Shown here one piece after another: positions 1 to 11,440 of a stretch of 64,000 nt of DNA. The notes beneath the pieces were generated by a model that had not been told where the DNA came from, did no database searches, and worked only from the letters and a program-made list of their open reading frames with translations. The position numbers were made by a program, and so were the translations under genes. The DNA is taken from assembly GCA_030077755.1 (NCBI GenBank), contig JAQJZZ010000019.1, positions 1,190,501 through 1,254,500 on the forward strand, read 5' to 3'. Source of the stretch: Filosporella fistucella. Lineage: Eukaryota; Ascomycota; Leotiomycetes; Helotiales. Each line of letters starts with the position of its first letter. Within the stretch, counting starts at the first letter, position 1.

Positions 1-2
1 GT

Positions 3-3000
3 CCAGCAGATCCCGTCGCTGCTGCTCAGGACCCGAATCATGTCGAGCCGTTAGATGAGAGTGGCGAGGAAAAGGATTATATCGAGATCACAGCAGCACG
101 GAAACATGCCAGCCATGGCGGATCCGAATCAGACTCAAACGAGAGGGGGACGAGACCTCAAGTCGACCGGATGAAAAGTTATGCGACCAATACAAGTGCC
201 GTGACAAGGACGGATTCGCATGTTGACGACCTAGACAAAAAGAGACCGTGGTATAGAAAGATAAATCCTCTGAGGTGGGGAAAGGTGCCTCCAGTACCAG
301 AGACGCGGGGAGTGTCCAGAGAATACACTGCTGGGTTCTTCAGTCTAGTATACTTCCAATGGATGGCACCACTCATGAGTGTAAGTGTCCCATATTCTAG
401 CCATGGCGTGTACTGACATAAATAGGTTGGCTACAAACGGCAGCTTGAGCAAAACGATATCTGGACATGTAACCCAGATCGAACCGCAGATGTACTTACC
501 ACGAAATTACAGACCTCCTTCAACAAACGAGTTGCAAGAGGAGATCAATATCCTTTACTCTGGGCTATGCACGACACATTCAAGGTCGAGTTCTGGATTG
601 GGGGAGTGTGCCAGTTTTTCTCGAATATACTCCAAGTCATATCTCCATTTACACTTCGATACCTGATTCAATTCGCGGAAGATGCATATATTGCGCAAAG
701 GCGTGGCCAGCCAGCACCACATATTGGAAAGGGCCTGGGATTGGTTTTTGGAATTACATTCATGCAGATGATCACAAGCTTGGGTACCAACCATTTTATT
801 TATCGCGGAATGATGGTTGGAGGCCAAGCAAGAGGCGTGCTCATCTCAGTAATCTTTGAGAAAGCTATGAAGATATCTGGGCGTGCAAAAGCCGGTGGCA
901 AGGAGATCAAAGAAGGCCCAGAAACACTGCGGGAGCATGATGGACATATCAAAGATGCCAAACAAGCAAAGAAGGATGCGAAGAAGAAAGGTCCAAAGGC
1001 AACTCCCGATGCTGGAAAAGGCGTAGCTGGAGACGGCACTGGATGGGCAAACGGACGAGTTGTGAATCTGATGTCGGTTGACACTTATCGTATTGATCAA
1101 GCTTCAGGACTATTCCATCTAATTTGGACGGCCCCAATCGCTTGTGTTGTTACACTTGTCTTGTTACTCATCAATCTGACGTACAGTGCTTTGGCGGGTT
1201 TTTCTCTTCTCGTGATTGGGCTGCCTGTACTTACAAAGGCAGTCAAGGTTTTGTTTGCCAGGCGCAGGAACATCAACAAAATCACGGATCAGAGAGTCAG
1301 TCTCACTCAAGAAATTCTTCAAGCTGTAAGGTTTGTAAAGTTCTTTGGTTGGGAGAGCGCTTTTCTCTCCAGACTTCAGGATATCCGAAATCGCGAGATC
1401 CGAGCAATCCAGATCTTGCTGGCAATTAGAAATGCTATCAACGCAGTTTCAATGTCATTGCCAATTTTTGCTTCTATGCTCGCTTTTATCACATATTCCT
1501 TAACCAGTCACGACCTAGCTCCAGCTCATATTTTCTCTTCCCTTGCACTGTTCAACTCACTTCGGCTTCCGCTGAATCTACTTCCACTGGTTATTGGACA
1601 AGTCACCGATGCATGGTCCTCGGTTTATCGTATTCAGGAGTACCTCATGAGCGAAGAACAAGATGATGAGGCCAAATTCGACATGGATGCCGAAAATGCA
1701 GTCGAAATCGAGAGTGCGGATTTCACTTGGGAGCGAACAGCAACCCAGGATCCTGAAGATATGATGCCTGGAAAGAAAGCAACCAAGGTGGAGGAGAAGG
1801 CCAAAAAAGACGCCCTCAAAGCTGCAAAGCAAAAATCTTCAACAGAGAAAGAAACATCGGGTGTCACAACGCCTGACGACACAAGCACCTTGGCAGAGGA
1901 TAGAGAGCCATTTAAGCTTCAGAATATGAATTTCACGATCGGCAGAAATGAGTTGGTTGCTGTTATTGGCGGCGTAGGCAGTGGGAAGAGCTCTTTACTT
2001 GCAGCTCTGGCTGGAGATATGCGTAGGACTAGAGGCGAAATGACGTTAGGAGCCAGCAGAGCATTTTGCCCTCAATATGCCTGGATTCAAAATGCAAGTG
2101 TAAGAGAAAATATTCTGTTTGGAAAAGAAATGGACCGAGAATGGTATGCAGGCATCCTTGTTTTGCTACTTGCTCAGAATTAACAACAATAGGTACAAGC
2201 AAGTCATTGAGGCCTGCGCTCTGCAACCTGATTTGGATATGTTGCCACAGGGCGATACCACTGAAATTGGTGAACGTGGTATTACAGTATCTGGGGGCCA
2301 GAAACAACGACTTAACATCGCTCGTGCAATCTACTTTGATGCTGACCTCATTCTTATGGATGACCCACTGTCAGCTGTGGATGCGCATGTAGGTCGTCAT
2401 ATTTTTGATAATGCTATCCTTGGATTGTTGGGCAACAAAGCTCGAATCTTGGCTACACATCAACTTTGGGTGCTCAACCGCTGCGACAGGATCATCTGGA
2501 TGGAGGACGGCAAAATCCAAGCAATTGATACATTCGATAATCTTATGAAGGATCATGCGGGCTTCCAGCTGCTGATGGAAACAACGGCTGTCGAGGAGAA
2601 GCATGAAAAGGAAGACCACGTCAACGATGACGAGGTCGAAGGCGAGAAAAAGACCATGAAAAAGAAACGGAAAGCTGGAGGTCTGATGCAAGCTGAAGAA
2701 CGAGCTGTAAAGAGTGTTCCTTGGTCGGTCTATGTGGATTACGTTCGGGCATCCGGAAGTCTATTGAATGCACCCGTAGTCTTCGCCTTCCTGCTAGCGT
2801 CTCAAGGAGCTAATATTGCAACAAGTTTGTGGCTATCTTGGTGGACAAGCAATCGTAAGTCTTCAAGCCCGCGCAATCGGAATCTACGCTGAAATTAATC
2901 TATAGAATTTGGGTACTCAAATGGGGTTTACATTGGAGTATATGCCGCTCTGGGAGCCGCTCAAGCCTTGCTTCTGTTCTTTTTTGCTCTTGCCCTCACC

Positions 3001-4583
3001 ATGATGGGCACAAGTGCTAGCAAGCATATGCTGAATCGAGCTATAACTCGCGCACTTCGGGCGCCGATGTCATTCTTTGACACGACTCCACTTGGGCGTA
3101 TTACCAATCGCTTCTCTAGAGACGTCGACGTTATGGATAACACCTTGTCGGATGCCATGAGAATGTATCTGCTCACTATGGCTATGATATTATCGGTCTT
3201 TGGCCTTATCATTGCTTACTTTCACTATTTTGCCATTGCTTTAGGACCACTTTTCCTCTTGTTCATATTCTCGGCGGGATACTACCGAGCTTCTGCCCGA
3301 GAGATGAAACGTTTCGAGTCTGTTCTCCGATCGAACGTCTTCGCAAAATTCAGCGAAGGCATCTCAGGTACCGCATGCATTCGAGCATATGGACTCAAGG
3401 ATCATTTCATTAAGAACCTTCGAGATGCTATTGACGATATGAATAGCGCATACTACCTCACATTTGCAAATCAACGGTGGTTGTCAACTCGACTGGATGT
3501 CATTGGGAACTTACTAGTGTTTGTGACAGGACTCTTAGTGGTGACCTCTCGATTCAACGTCTCACCATCCATTGCTGGTCTGGTACTGAGTTACATTCTG
3601 TCTATCGTACAGATGATTCAGTTCACTGTTAGACAGTTGGCTGAGGTGGAGAATGGCATGAATGCGACAGAGCGTCTGCATTATTATGGTACTGCTCTCG
3701 AAGAGGAGGCGCCCCTCCACACCATCGAGGTTCGAAACTCATGGCCCGAGTCTGGCGAGATTATTTTCAACGACGTCCAAATGCGTTATCGTGATGGGCT
3801 CCCACTGGTGCTTCGAGGACTCACGATGCATGTAAAGGGGGGAGAGCGGATTGGTGTTGTTGGTCGGACAGGCGCTGGTAAGCCGTCTCTTATCTACGTA
3901 TGTCTTGCGCCGGCACTAACTTGCTAGGTAAATCGAGTATCATGTCTACTCTATTCCGACTCGTTGAACTTTCTGGCGGATCGATTTCAATTGATGGCTT
4001 AGATATTAGCACGATTGGCCTTCAGGATCTTCGCTCGCGCCTAGCTATCATTCCGCAAGATCCCACACTGTTCAAAGGCACAATTCGCACCAATCTTGAT
4101 CCATTTAACGAGCATACTGATCTTGAATTGTGGTCTGCATTACGTCAGTCAGATCTTATATCGGAAGAAGCAAGCCTTGACGATAAATCTCCTGGCCGTA
4201 TCCATCTTGATGGCATTGTTGAAGATGAAGGCCTGAATTTCTCCCTTGGTCAGAGACAGCTAATGGCGCTGGCGAGAGCTCTCGTTCGAGGCTCACAGAT
4301 CATTGTCTGCGACGAGGCAACTTCATCTGTTGATATGGAAACAGACGACAAAATTCAACGTACTATCGCCACCGGATTCAAAGGCAAGACGCTCTTGTGT
4401 ATTGCTCATCGATTGAAGACTATTATTAATTATGATCGTATTTGCGTCATGGACCAAGGTATGATAGCTGAATTGGATACCCCATATAATCTGTATCAGC
4501 AAGGTGGAATATTTAGGGGTATGTGTGATCGTGGAGGCATTAGAAAGGAAGATTTCTCGGGATATGTTCTTGAGAAGGAATGA
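3..4583 (+). CDS. Yor1-like ABC-C full transporter (5' end outside window)
   Basis: ATP-driven exporter of the ABC-C (MRP/Yor1) family, expected in the plasma or vacuolar membrane; Yor1 relatives export organic anions and drugs. The frame is already open at base 3, so the N-terminus lies to the left. Exons 3-380, 426-2143, 2193-2854, 2906-3877 and 3928-4583 join in frame to 1461 visible residues. The first exon is hydrophilic and ends with WMAPLMS, followed by VGYKRQLEQNDIW, a Yor1-type start of the first membrane domain; no TMD0 is seen. NBD1 has Walker A GGVGSGKSS (1968-1994), signature SGGQKQR and Walker B LILMDDPLSAVD. NBD2 has GRTGAGKSS across the last intron, a degenerate signature (FSLGQRQ) and VCDEATSSVD. 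The asymmetric pair of ATP sites is normal for ABC-C proteins. Substrate cannot be told from sequence. Confidence 0.95.
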
Positions 4584-5661
4584 ATGCATTGGGGTGTTTA
4601 GAAAATTATTTGCGCGGCGTTAGGCGGCATACAAAGAGCTGCTGCTATAATTTTCATCATGTATTTACATTTTTTGATATCCTCCTTTGAGAAGTCCAAA
4701 ACATATGACCAGAGAGTCAAAAGTGCGAGCGTGTCTCATAAATGTTCCGAATTAGCACGGCAACTTTCCTGGGATTCCTCCATGTAGCACCTTTCGAAGC
4801 TTGTCTCGATACCAAGGACGCCAATGCCGCCCTCGGTACCAGAGTCGTGCATAACAAGCAATGCCAGACCTGAGCCAAGCAAGAAAGTCCACAGTGTGAC
4901 CCACATCCATCCTCGCATCGTTCGTCATCAGAGACAAGCCAGCCTGATCCGGACATGTAGACATTGCTTCTAGTATTGTAGCAACAGTAAATTACATCGA
5001 ATCGATCTCTTCCTGCTCCAAAAGTCATAAAGAACCTAGAGATGCATCTGTTCCGATTGAATTATCTGTCTCATCGGAAAGTACTCAATGCCTTTGTAGT
5101 TGCTGGCTCTAAATCTACTTGGCCTTGCACTAGATCTCGTGAATGAGGTCAGCTTTCTACCCATCACGGGTGCAAGCATAGAATAATATAAGGACAGAAG
5201 TATTGTGCCCTAGATGAGGATAGTTGATGATGCCGTGAGCAAACACTATCGGGCCTTCGAGTGACTAGCGAATCGAACACGGCACGGGCACGCAGATTTT
5301 TATGCCTCATGGACAGGCTAGACGACGAACTTACTCACAACATACGAGGCAAGGATTCTTATCAGATCATACTAAAAGTATCTTCCCAACCCCGATCTTT
5401 TAATTCTAACACTTGCCAATACTTCCGAGTTTCCCAGAATTTCAGAGACGAGGGAGTTTTGCTGGTCTCTTCCTTCGTGGCCACCACGATTTTTCTCGAG
5501 GAATTAGGTTGTCGGATTAGATGACAAGTCTGTTCCGTCTAGCAATATACCAAGTCAATACTAAATGATCTGGTGTCATCGTTTGTGGGGCGTCCGTTGA
5601 CGCTGACTGGACGGAAGTCTAGCACTTTACCATCATAGGATGTCAGATGGGGTCGAATCAG

Positions 5662-5670
5662 ATCAGATAA
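5662..5670 (+). promoter_or_regulatory. GATA/SreA-type iron-repressor site
   Basis: ATCAGATAA matches the ATCWGATAA consensus known for the SreA/Sre1/Fep1 family of iron-sensing GATA repressors. It lies about 500 bases upstream of the siderophore transporter start. An overlapping AATCAGAT precedes it. Binding is inferred from consensus and context. Confidence 0.6.
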
Positions 5671-5706
5671 AGGTACATCTAATCTGATTTCCCGATATCT
5701 TTCATC

Positions 5707-5715
5707 TTATCTGAT
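5707..5715 (-). promoter_or_regulatory. second GATA/SreA-type site, opposite orientation
   Basis: TTATCTGAT on the plus strand is ATCAGATAA on the minus strand, a second exact ATCWGATAA match 37 bases from the first and inverted to it. Paired sites in front of an iron-siderophore transporter are what SreA-type repression would predict. Confidence 0.6.
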
Positions 5716-6170
5716 CAACCAAACATTGTTTCAGAAAAGGAGTTCGTTCTATATATTATAGATGGAACGCATGATAGGATTTTTCCCATGCCCTGGAGAA
5801 GGAGGTAGCTCCCCCACTTCATTACGTCTTCTTCACCAACTTGGCAGTGAGCTGCACATTCACCAGGATGTTTGCCCACACTTACCTCGACTACCTACCT
5901 AAGTGGGGAGAGAGGTAGAGTTTTAACACACCACCACCACTACCATCACCGCCTACCAACCACCACCCCTCAACTCGCAATCCCGCACTCAGCTACCTTA
6001 CCTACCTTGCTTTTTGGTTATACACCAACCTAATGAGATCCAAGACTCTCAGCGCCGTTGCGGAAGGTCCGATCCTGGCGGGTTACCAAGTACCTTAAGA
6101 GCCTGGGCCTCCCATCAAGCAGTCTCGCTTCTCTTGACCCAACATCTATGTTGGTACATTCAGAGTCAAC

Positions 6171-8247
6171 ATGAAATTCAGAAACTTTGGTAAACGCAAC
6201 GAGTTTGCACGGGATGCCGCCGTTGGGACGGCTGATTCGGTAGTGGAAGACCAGCATGAACCAGAAAATGCCGAGAAGCATGCTCCGGTCACTGATGACG
6301 ATAATTCCCTTGAAAGAACACCAACTCCCAGTGTGCAGGATGGCGTGAAGAAGGTTGAAGCAGTGACCTTGACGTGGACGAAGAAGGAATTGATTGCTGC
6401 CTATGCTTGGTGAGTCTCGTATACCAGACCAAAAAGAAATTCTGCTAAGACGGACTGAAGCATCCTTCTAGTTTTCTTCATCGTGTCAATGCAACAGCAA
6501 ACACAATTCAGTTTGACTGCGTATGTTACCTCATCATTTTACCTCTTGCCCTTGACAGCTACCACGGGTATCGTCTCTGGCGTTGTTGGCGGGGTGTTTA
6601 GACTTCCTACTGCCAAGTTCATCGACCTCGTTGGGCGTGCAGAGGGCCTTGCTATCATGACCGGATTTGCTGTCATTGGTAAATTTCCCTGTCACCCTAC
6701 CTAGTTGATGTACTGATAATTTCAGGTCTGATAATGATGGCGGCTTGTGAAAATGTCCAAACATATGCTGCAGCTCAGGCAAGTTTAGCCCACATGCTCT
6801 GAATCCCAGGATCGATTCTCACTGAAGGTGCAGGTATTTTATTGGGTTGGCTTCAATGGCATGGCCTTTTGTTTGGATGTTACCATGGCAGATACGTCAA
6901 GCTTGAAAAATCGAGCCTTGGTTTTTGCCTACTCTACCACCCCATACATCGCAACTACATTCATTGGCCCAGCTGCAGCACAATCTTTCGTTGAAACTAG
7001 TGGATGGCCATGGGGGTTTGGGACTTATGCCATTGTAACTCCTGTGTGTGTGTTGCCGATTCTCTACCTCCTATGGAGGAATCAGAGAAAGGCAAAGCAG
7101 AGAGGACTGCTAGTGGAGACGAAGAGCGGCCGAAACCTTGCACAGAGCGTATCGTACTACTTCTGGGAATTTGATAGTAAGTTATTTTCCCATACTGCTA
7201 AGTAATTTCGAGATTGGACCAACGGCCATCACAGATCAGCACAAGTAATATGCTTGCTAACTTGTCGCAGTCATTGGAATGATACTTATTATCGCAGGCT
7301 TCGTCCTCATTCTTCTTCCATTCTCACTCGCATCATACCAGTCGAAAGGATACCACTCAAGCATGGTTATTGCCATGTTTGTTGTTGGGGGTCTCTGTCT
7401 CATTGCCTTCGTCAATTATGAAAAATTTCTGGCACCAAAGTCTTTCATTCCATTCACCTTGCTCTTAGATCGATCAGTCATTGGAGCCTGTCTGTTGGCA
7501 GCTTTTCTTTTCATCAGTTTCTAGTAAGTACTTCAAGTTTGAGTCTCGGAGCAACACTAACCATCGAACAGCTTGTGGGACTCTTACTTCAACAATTATC
7601 TCCAAGCTGTACATGGTCTTTCCATCCGCAATGCGGGATATGTCGCGAATATCTACAGCATCGGCTCCTGTTTCTGGGCAGTGATTCTTGCTGGAATGAT
7701 TCGTGTCTTTGGCCGATTCAAATGGCTTGCCATGGCTCATCTGTGCCTCCAAATTTTGGGTGTCGGTCTCATGATCCATTTTCGACAACCACAATTTGGC
7801 ATAGGATACGTGATCATGTGCCAAATATTCATTGCCTTTGGTGGTGGCGGACTTGTCATTTGTGAGGACATGGCCGTTATGGCCGCTGCACCTCATGAAG
7901 GAGTGGCCGCAATGCTTGCCCTCATCGCACTTTTCAGCTCTGTTGGTGGTGGTATTGGTCAAGCTATCTCCGGGGCGATATATACCAACAAATTCCCCAT
8001 AGCTCTGAACAAAGCCTTGCCAGGCAATGCTACCCTTAATGCCGAGCTCTACGGAAGCATAAATACTCAGCTACTGTATCCCATGGGCTCTCCTGAGAGA
8101 GACGCCGTCATTTTTGCATATGGGGAGACGATGTGGTATCTAACCATCGCGTCAACCGTATTCTTGGTTCCTTGTTTCATTTTCATTGCTATCTGGAAGG
8201 ACTTCAAGGTCAAGGAATTGAGACAGGTGAAAGGTGTAGTTGCTTAA
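6171..8247 (+). CDS. siderophore-iron transporter, MFS (Sit1/Arn/MirB type)
   Basis: Proton-coupled uptake of ferric siderophores at the plasma membrane, SIT subfamily of the major facilitator superfamily (14 membrane segments expected). Exons 6171-6409, 6461-6678, 6726-6778, 6834-7176, 7271-7523 and 7572-8247 join to 593 residues. The N-terminus is a hydrophilic cytosolic tail, followed by ELIAAYA at the first helix, YVTSSF, then GGVFRLPTAK..DLVGRAEG, the family loop between helices 2 and 3. WDSYFNNYLQAVHGLS and the GGGIGQAISGAIYTN region near the C-terminus also fit. The third intron (6779-6833) has a GC donor (GCAAGT). The acceptor of intron 1 is set at 6460 because only this keeps the frame into the first helix. 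Two SreA-like sites upstream predict induction by iron starvation. Confidence 0.93.
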
Positions 8248-8429
8248 TGATTCGGGGGATAGTAGATATTAGATATTCGGTAACCATTGGTTTATCGCAA
8301 AATAGCGTAACTTGCTTGTAATACAATTTGTATGTATAATCGACACTTGTACATTTCAACGCTGCAAAACCATCACCTTCACATCCTCAGGTACCCTCCT
8401 CATATGAGAATCTCATGCTCGGCCCGAAA

Positions 8430-9128
8430 TCATGTTGGAGGAGGAAAAAGAACGCCAGGCTTTGCAGGGTTTGCACCACTATAGTAACTAGGCTTGTTCT
8501 TCTCCACTGTTGCCCTGGCAGTCGCGTACATATTGAAACAGTTTTGGATGCAATCCTCCCTTGTCATTTTCGCGTCCACAATTCCAGAGTCCATCAGCTC
8601 TATCAAGAACATTTCCACCTTTGCATATTCATTCCAATCATTTCTGATCCTGCCAGGCAATCCAGAATTGTGCAGAAGGGCACACAAACCCGCATTCACA
8701 GTATTTGCAGCTGCCAGAATTGTGATTGCCGTTCCATTCTGGCGGTTGTTGGCTGACGAGCCCAATGCTGTGAGAGAAGCACCGAGCAGGAGCTGCAGGA
8801 TGAGACAGGTATTGTAGAGCGTGGCAGAGAAGTAATATCTGTATTGTGTTGATCGACGTTTGGTTCTTATCGCTTTGTATAGGCCATGAGGAGGTGGGGT
8901 ATGTGTGTTGGACGGCTCTTCAGCGCGAATTGGAGGGGCACCGATTGCTGTTCGGACAATCCTGAGATCCTCTGGAGAGAGCTGGCGGACGGGAGGAGTA
9001 GAAGAGGAGTTGATGGGAGGAATTTTCGGAGCTGTATTGTCGATAGTGGAATTGACTGCGGCGATGTCGTGGTTGACTGCCTGGGCAGCCTTCTCATCTG
9101 CAAGCCCTAGAGGGGGAGTGGAAGCCAT
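8430..9128 (-). CDS. fungal SLATT-domain two-helix membrane protein
   Basis: Single-exon protein of 232 residues, transcribed towards the MFS gene. Residues 1-80 are polar, Pro/Ser-rich and probably disordered. From about residue 90 the sequence runs YRYYFSATLYNTCLILQ, a first hydrophobic helix; a short NG loop; a second helix with ITILAAANTVNAGLCALL; then LPGRIRNDWNEYAKVE and a helical tail. This is the pattern of the fungal SLATT family (SMODS- and SLOG-associating 2TM effector). In bacteria SLATT proteins are membrane effectors of nucleotide-signalled conflict systems; the role of the fungal branch is unknown. The family assignment is from memory of the motif, not a search. The start is the first ATG of the frame. 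Confidence 0.8.
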   Translation of the reverse strand: MASTPPLGLADEKAAQAVNHDIAAVNSTIDNTAPKIPPINSSSTPPVRQLSPEDLRIVRTAIGAPPIRAEEPSNTHTPPPHGLYKAIRTKRRSTQYRYYFSATLYNTCLILQLLLGASLTALGSSANNRQNGTAITILAAANTVNAGLCALLHNSGLPGRIRNDWNEYAKVEMFLIELMDSGIVDAKMTREDCIQNCFNMYATARATVEKNKPSYYSGANPAKPGVLFPPPT

Positions 9129-10035
9129 GGCCTGTCAAGATAGGAGAGTTTGCCAACCGTAGGAGGAATGAGGCTGATGATCTGAGAGTGGAATAGGACA
9201 AGAAAATGGCGGCGCACAGAGAGCGCGAGAGAAATGAGAGGTAGAGGTGGAGGTGAAGAAGGAAGGTACTTGTGAAAAGGATATTTATTCACAGCTTCTT
9301 ACCGTAGAAGCAGACAGCCCGACAGCCATCAATGACCGCCCACAACTCAACTGATCAATCAAGACGACTGAATGTCCCCATGCCATGTCAGCTCGAACAG
9401 TGGAAGTGTGAAGGCGCGATGGTGTCTGAGTTCCAGGGCTGAAAATCACGCTGGTGGAAGTGGTGCTAGTCCTGGTCCTTGTCCTGCACGGAGGATTGTT
9501 GGACGCCACAACGGTACATTGACTTGAAATGGAGTGAAACGAAATGAATTGAAATGGAACCTCACCACTGTGCACCTTTTCTCTGCTGCAGCTTACGCCC
9601 GGCTATAAGTAAGTAAACTACCTCGTTAGGTCACACCTCAACTTCGACTCGGCCCTCCTTATATTGTTCGGGTGCGAATCCGCGCAAGCAAGTAATGCAA
9701 GGCGCAGACCTCGGTGAGGTGGGTAGCCTGGTGTTGGTATTACCTCCCACACAGGTATGTGCAACATTCGGAGTCGTGGCTCGTGGTGTGGTTATCAGTA
9801 GGTAAGTTGAGGTAGCTCAAGAGGTGTAGTTGTGGTCGTGCATGTTCAGCCCTCCCCAAAAAGATTGTGGAGGCGGGAGACGGGGACAAAAGAGTTTCGG
9901 ACTAACTCCTCTCATCTAGGTACAGTAGTATGTAACCTCGTAAAGTAGGTAGACTCCAGTAGGTAATAGGTCGACGTCGTCCTCAAGCCTCCAAAGGCTA
10001 CTGCATCGAGTAACTCATCCCCCACGTGCTTCTGA
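9129..10035. other. gene-free stretch upstream of the SLATT gene
   Basis: Promoter and 5' leader of the SLATT gene on the minus strand. Rich in short TAGGTA/TACCTC-like words (9600-9970). Open frames here lack codon bias or domains. No RNA gene recognised. Confidence 0.5.
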
Positions 10036-10516
10036 TCAGAGTTTGAATACTCGCTCCACAGCTCTTGTATTCTCCAACGCGCTGCTCTTACAAGCGATCC
10101 CTAATGCCATTGTTTGCATATCTTTCTTGAACTCGGAGGATAGTACTTCAGACTTCTGCTCTGCACGAACGACTGTCTCACCTGCTGATAACGCCTCCAG
10201 AAAAAGTACAGGGTTAGCGAGCGTATCAGAGCGACTTTCTCTGCTCAATGCTTGTCTGAAAGAGCGTACGTAGTCCGCAAATGGAAAATAGATAGAATTG
10301 AGCCTGTCGGATTGCGGGCGAAGGAGCTTATCGAGTATCTGCAATGGGAACTCAGAGTGTGCTGCTTCATCAAGATTGCATTCCTACCTCCAGTGAGGGA
10401 CCGTGTTTCGTATCATTGCCATCTATTGTTTTCACTGCGGCTCGCTCTGCCATCGGCTTGGACGCCTCTTTCCACCTTTCTCGCAATGTCAAGCTGAGTA
10501 TGAAGCGACAGGACAT
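10036..10516 (-). CDS. uncharacterised small protein, two exons (tentative)
   Basis: A minus-strand frame runs from a TGA at 10036 up to 10338. It joins across a clean 49-bp intron (donor GTAGGA at 10387, acceptor CAG ending at 10339) to a second open stretch that stays open to a TAA at 10631. Starting at the ATG of 10514-10516 gives 143 residues, with RERWKEASKPMAERAAV in exon 1 and RLNSIYFPFADYVRSFRQAL in exon 2. The composition is that of a soluble helical protein, but I recognise no family. Because the frame is open well upstream of the ATG, a further 5' exon is possible; it would overlap the leader of the divergent gene at 10667. Plus-strand frames of similar length exist here, so a chance or decayed frame cannot be excluded. 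Confidence 0.35.
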
Positions 10517-10666
10517 GATTGATAGCCAGCAAGCGGCAGCATATCTGTCAATATCCCTTGTTGGCCCTTTCTTTTTTCTGAGGGCAAGTTGTATGCCTTT
10601 GACATAACTATTGATAGCTTTCCGTTCTCGTTAGAAGCTACTCAAACCATATATTTCTCGACTACC

Positions 10667-11440
10667 ATGGATTCAGAATCATCCCTTAGAACAGTATCAA
10701 GATCGGCATTACTACAAGCTCCGTTTGAAGTCAGGCATAAGATCCTGAAATACGCTCTCCTCGCACAGGCATACGATTTCACACACCCTTTTGGAGAATA
10801 TGGCATACCATTTGACCGGCCACTCTTGACCGTCTTTAGTAAAGCCGGAATGGAATCACAGGTTCGCGGAGGCTGGGAATGGGAGAGCTTCTGGTTTACT
10901 GAGAAGATGACTTGTTTAATGAGGGTCAACAAGCAACTCTACCACGAGGTTTATTCTACCCTGTATACAGAATTTGCAATCCACTTCGCGTGTCCATTTG
11001 CAGTAAAGCCTGACGAATGGATGGACTGGCTGAGGGAAAGGAATCCACGAGCGATTCAGACTATAGCCCATCTCCACATCAAAGCATACATCATCTTGAT
11101 AGATGAGGACACCAGTGGTTGTAAGAGGAAGAAAGTTGACGAGAATGAGGACAATATAATCAAAGAGTATCGGGCTTTGGCCCAAGGGTTTCCACGCCTC
11201 CGAACTGTTCGATTCCAGCTTGAATTTACAAGAGATAAACCCCAAACTCCGTCCTCGGTCGAAGAATGTGTCAATAGGATCTTAAGAAGAGCAGCAGCAT
11301 TTGAGGGCTTGCAGGTCATGATATTTGCCGAGTCTCTCTCCGGAGAGAGCACTACTTGTGAAGAGGGGCTGCATGATATTATGGCGGCGTCTCGGAAGAG
11401 CTTGAATCAGAGTCAGGAGTGCCAAACCTGGCAATATTGA
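10667..11440 (+). CDS. F-box-like fungal hypothetical protein
   Basis: 257 residues in one exon. It starts at the ATG followed by DSESSLRTVSRSALLQ; an upstream in-frame ATG at 10589 would add 26 residues and is judged to lie in the leader. Residues about 15-30 read LLQAPFEVRHKILKYAL, the F-box-like opening of a large family of lineage-specific fungal hypotheticals, followed by MRVNKQLYHEVYSTLY, which is also typical. The rest has no motif. F-box proteins normally recruit substrates to SCF ubiquitin ligases, but for this family that is only a guess. The frame is intact with normal codon use. Confidence 0.75.
   Translation: MDSESSLRTVSRSALLQAPFEVRHKILKYALLAQAYDFTHPFGEYGIPFDRPLLTVFSKAGMESQVRGGWEWESFWFTEKMTCLMRVNKQLYHEVYSTLYTEFAIHFACPFAVKPDEWMDWLRERNPRAIQTIAHLHIKAYIILIDEDTSGCKRKKVDENEDNIIKEYRALAQGFPRLRTVRFQLEFTRDKPQTPSSVEECVNRILRRAAAFEGLQVMIFAESLSGESTTCEEGLHDIMAASRKSLNQSQECQTWQY

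Larger units (their letters stand above)
4584..6170. other. gene-free stretch; 3' flank of the ABC gene and promoter of the siderophore transporter
   Basis: No convincing coding sequence. Open frames of up to about 100 codons occur (e.g. minus strand 4717-5028) but have no recognisable domain or splice partners. The last 550 bases contain the GATA-type sites listed separately and a pyrimidine-rich stretch with CTACC repeats (5870-6010) that looks like promoter/5' leader. Confidence 0.6.

Noticed and set aside
4717..5028. 103-codon minus-strand frame after the ABC gene
   Set aside because: No domain, no splice partner, atypical composition; several overlapping frames of similar length occur by chance.
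6461..6482. Acceptor at 6471 for the first siderophore-transporter intron
   Set aside because: It shifts the frame; the acceptor at 6460 keeps the first membrane helix in frame.
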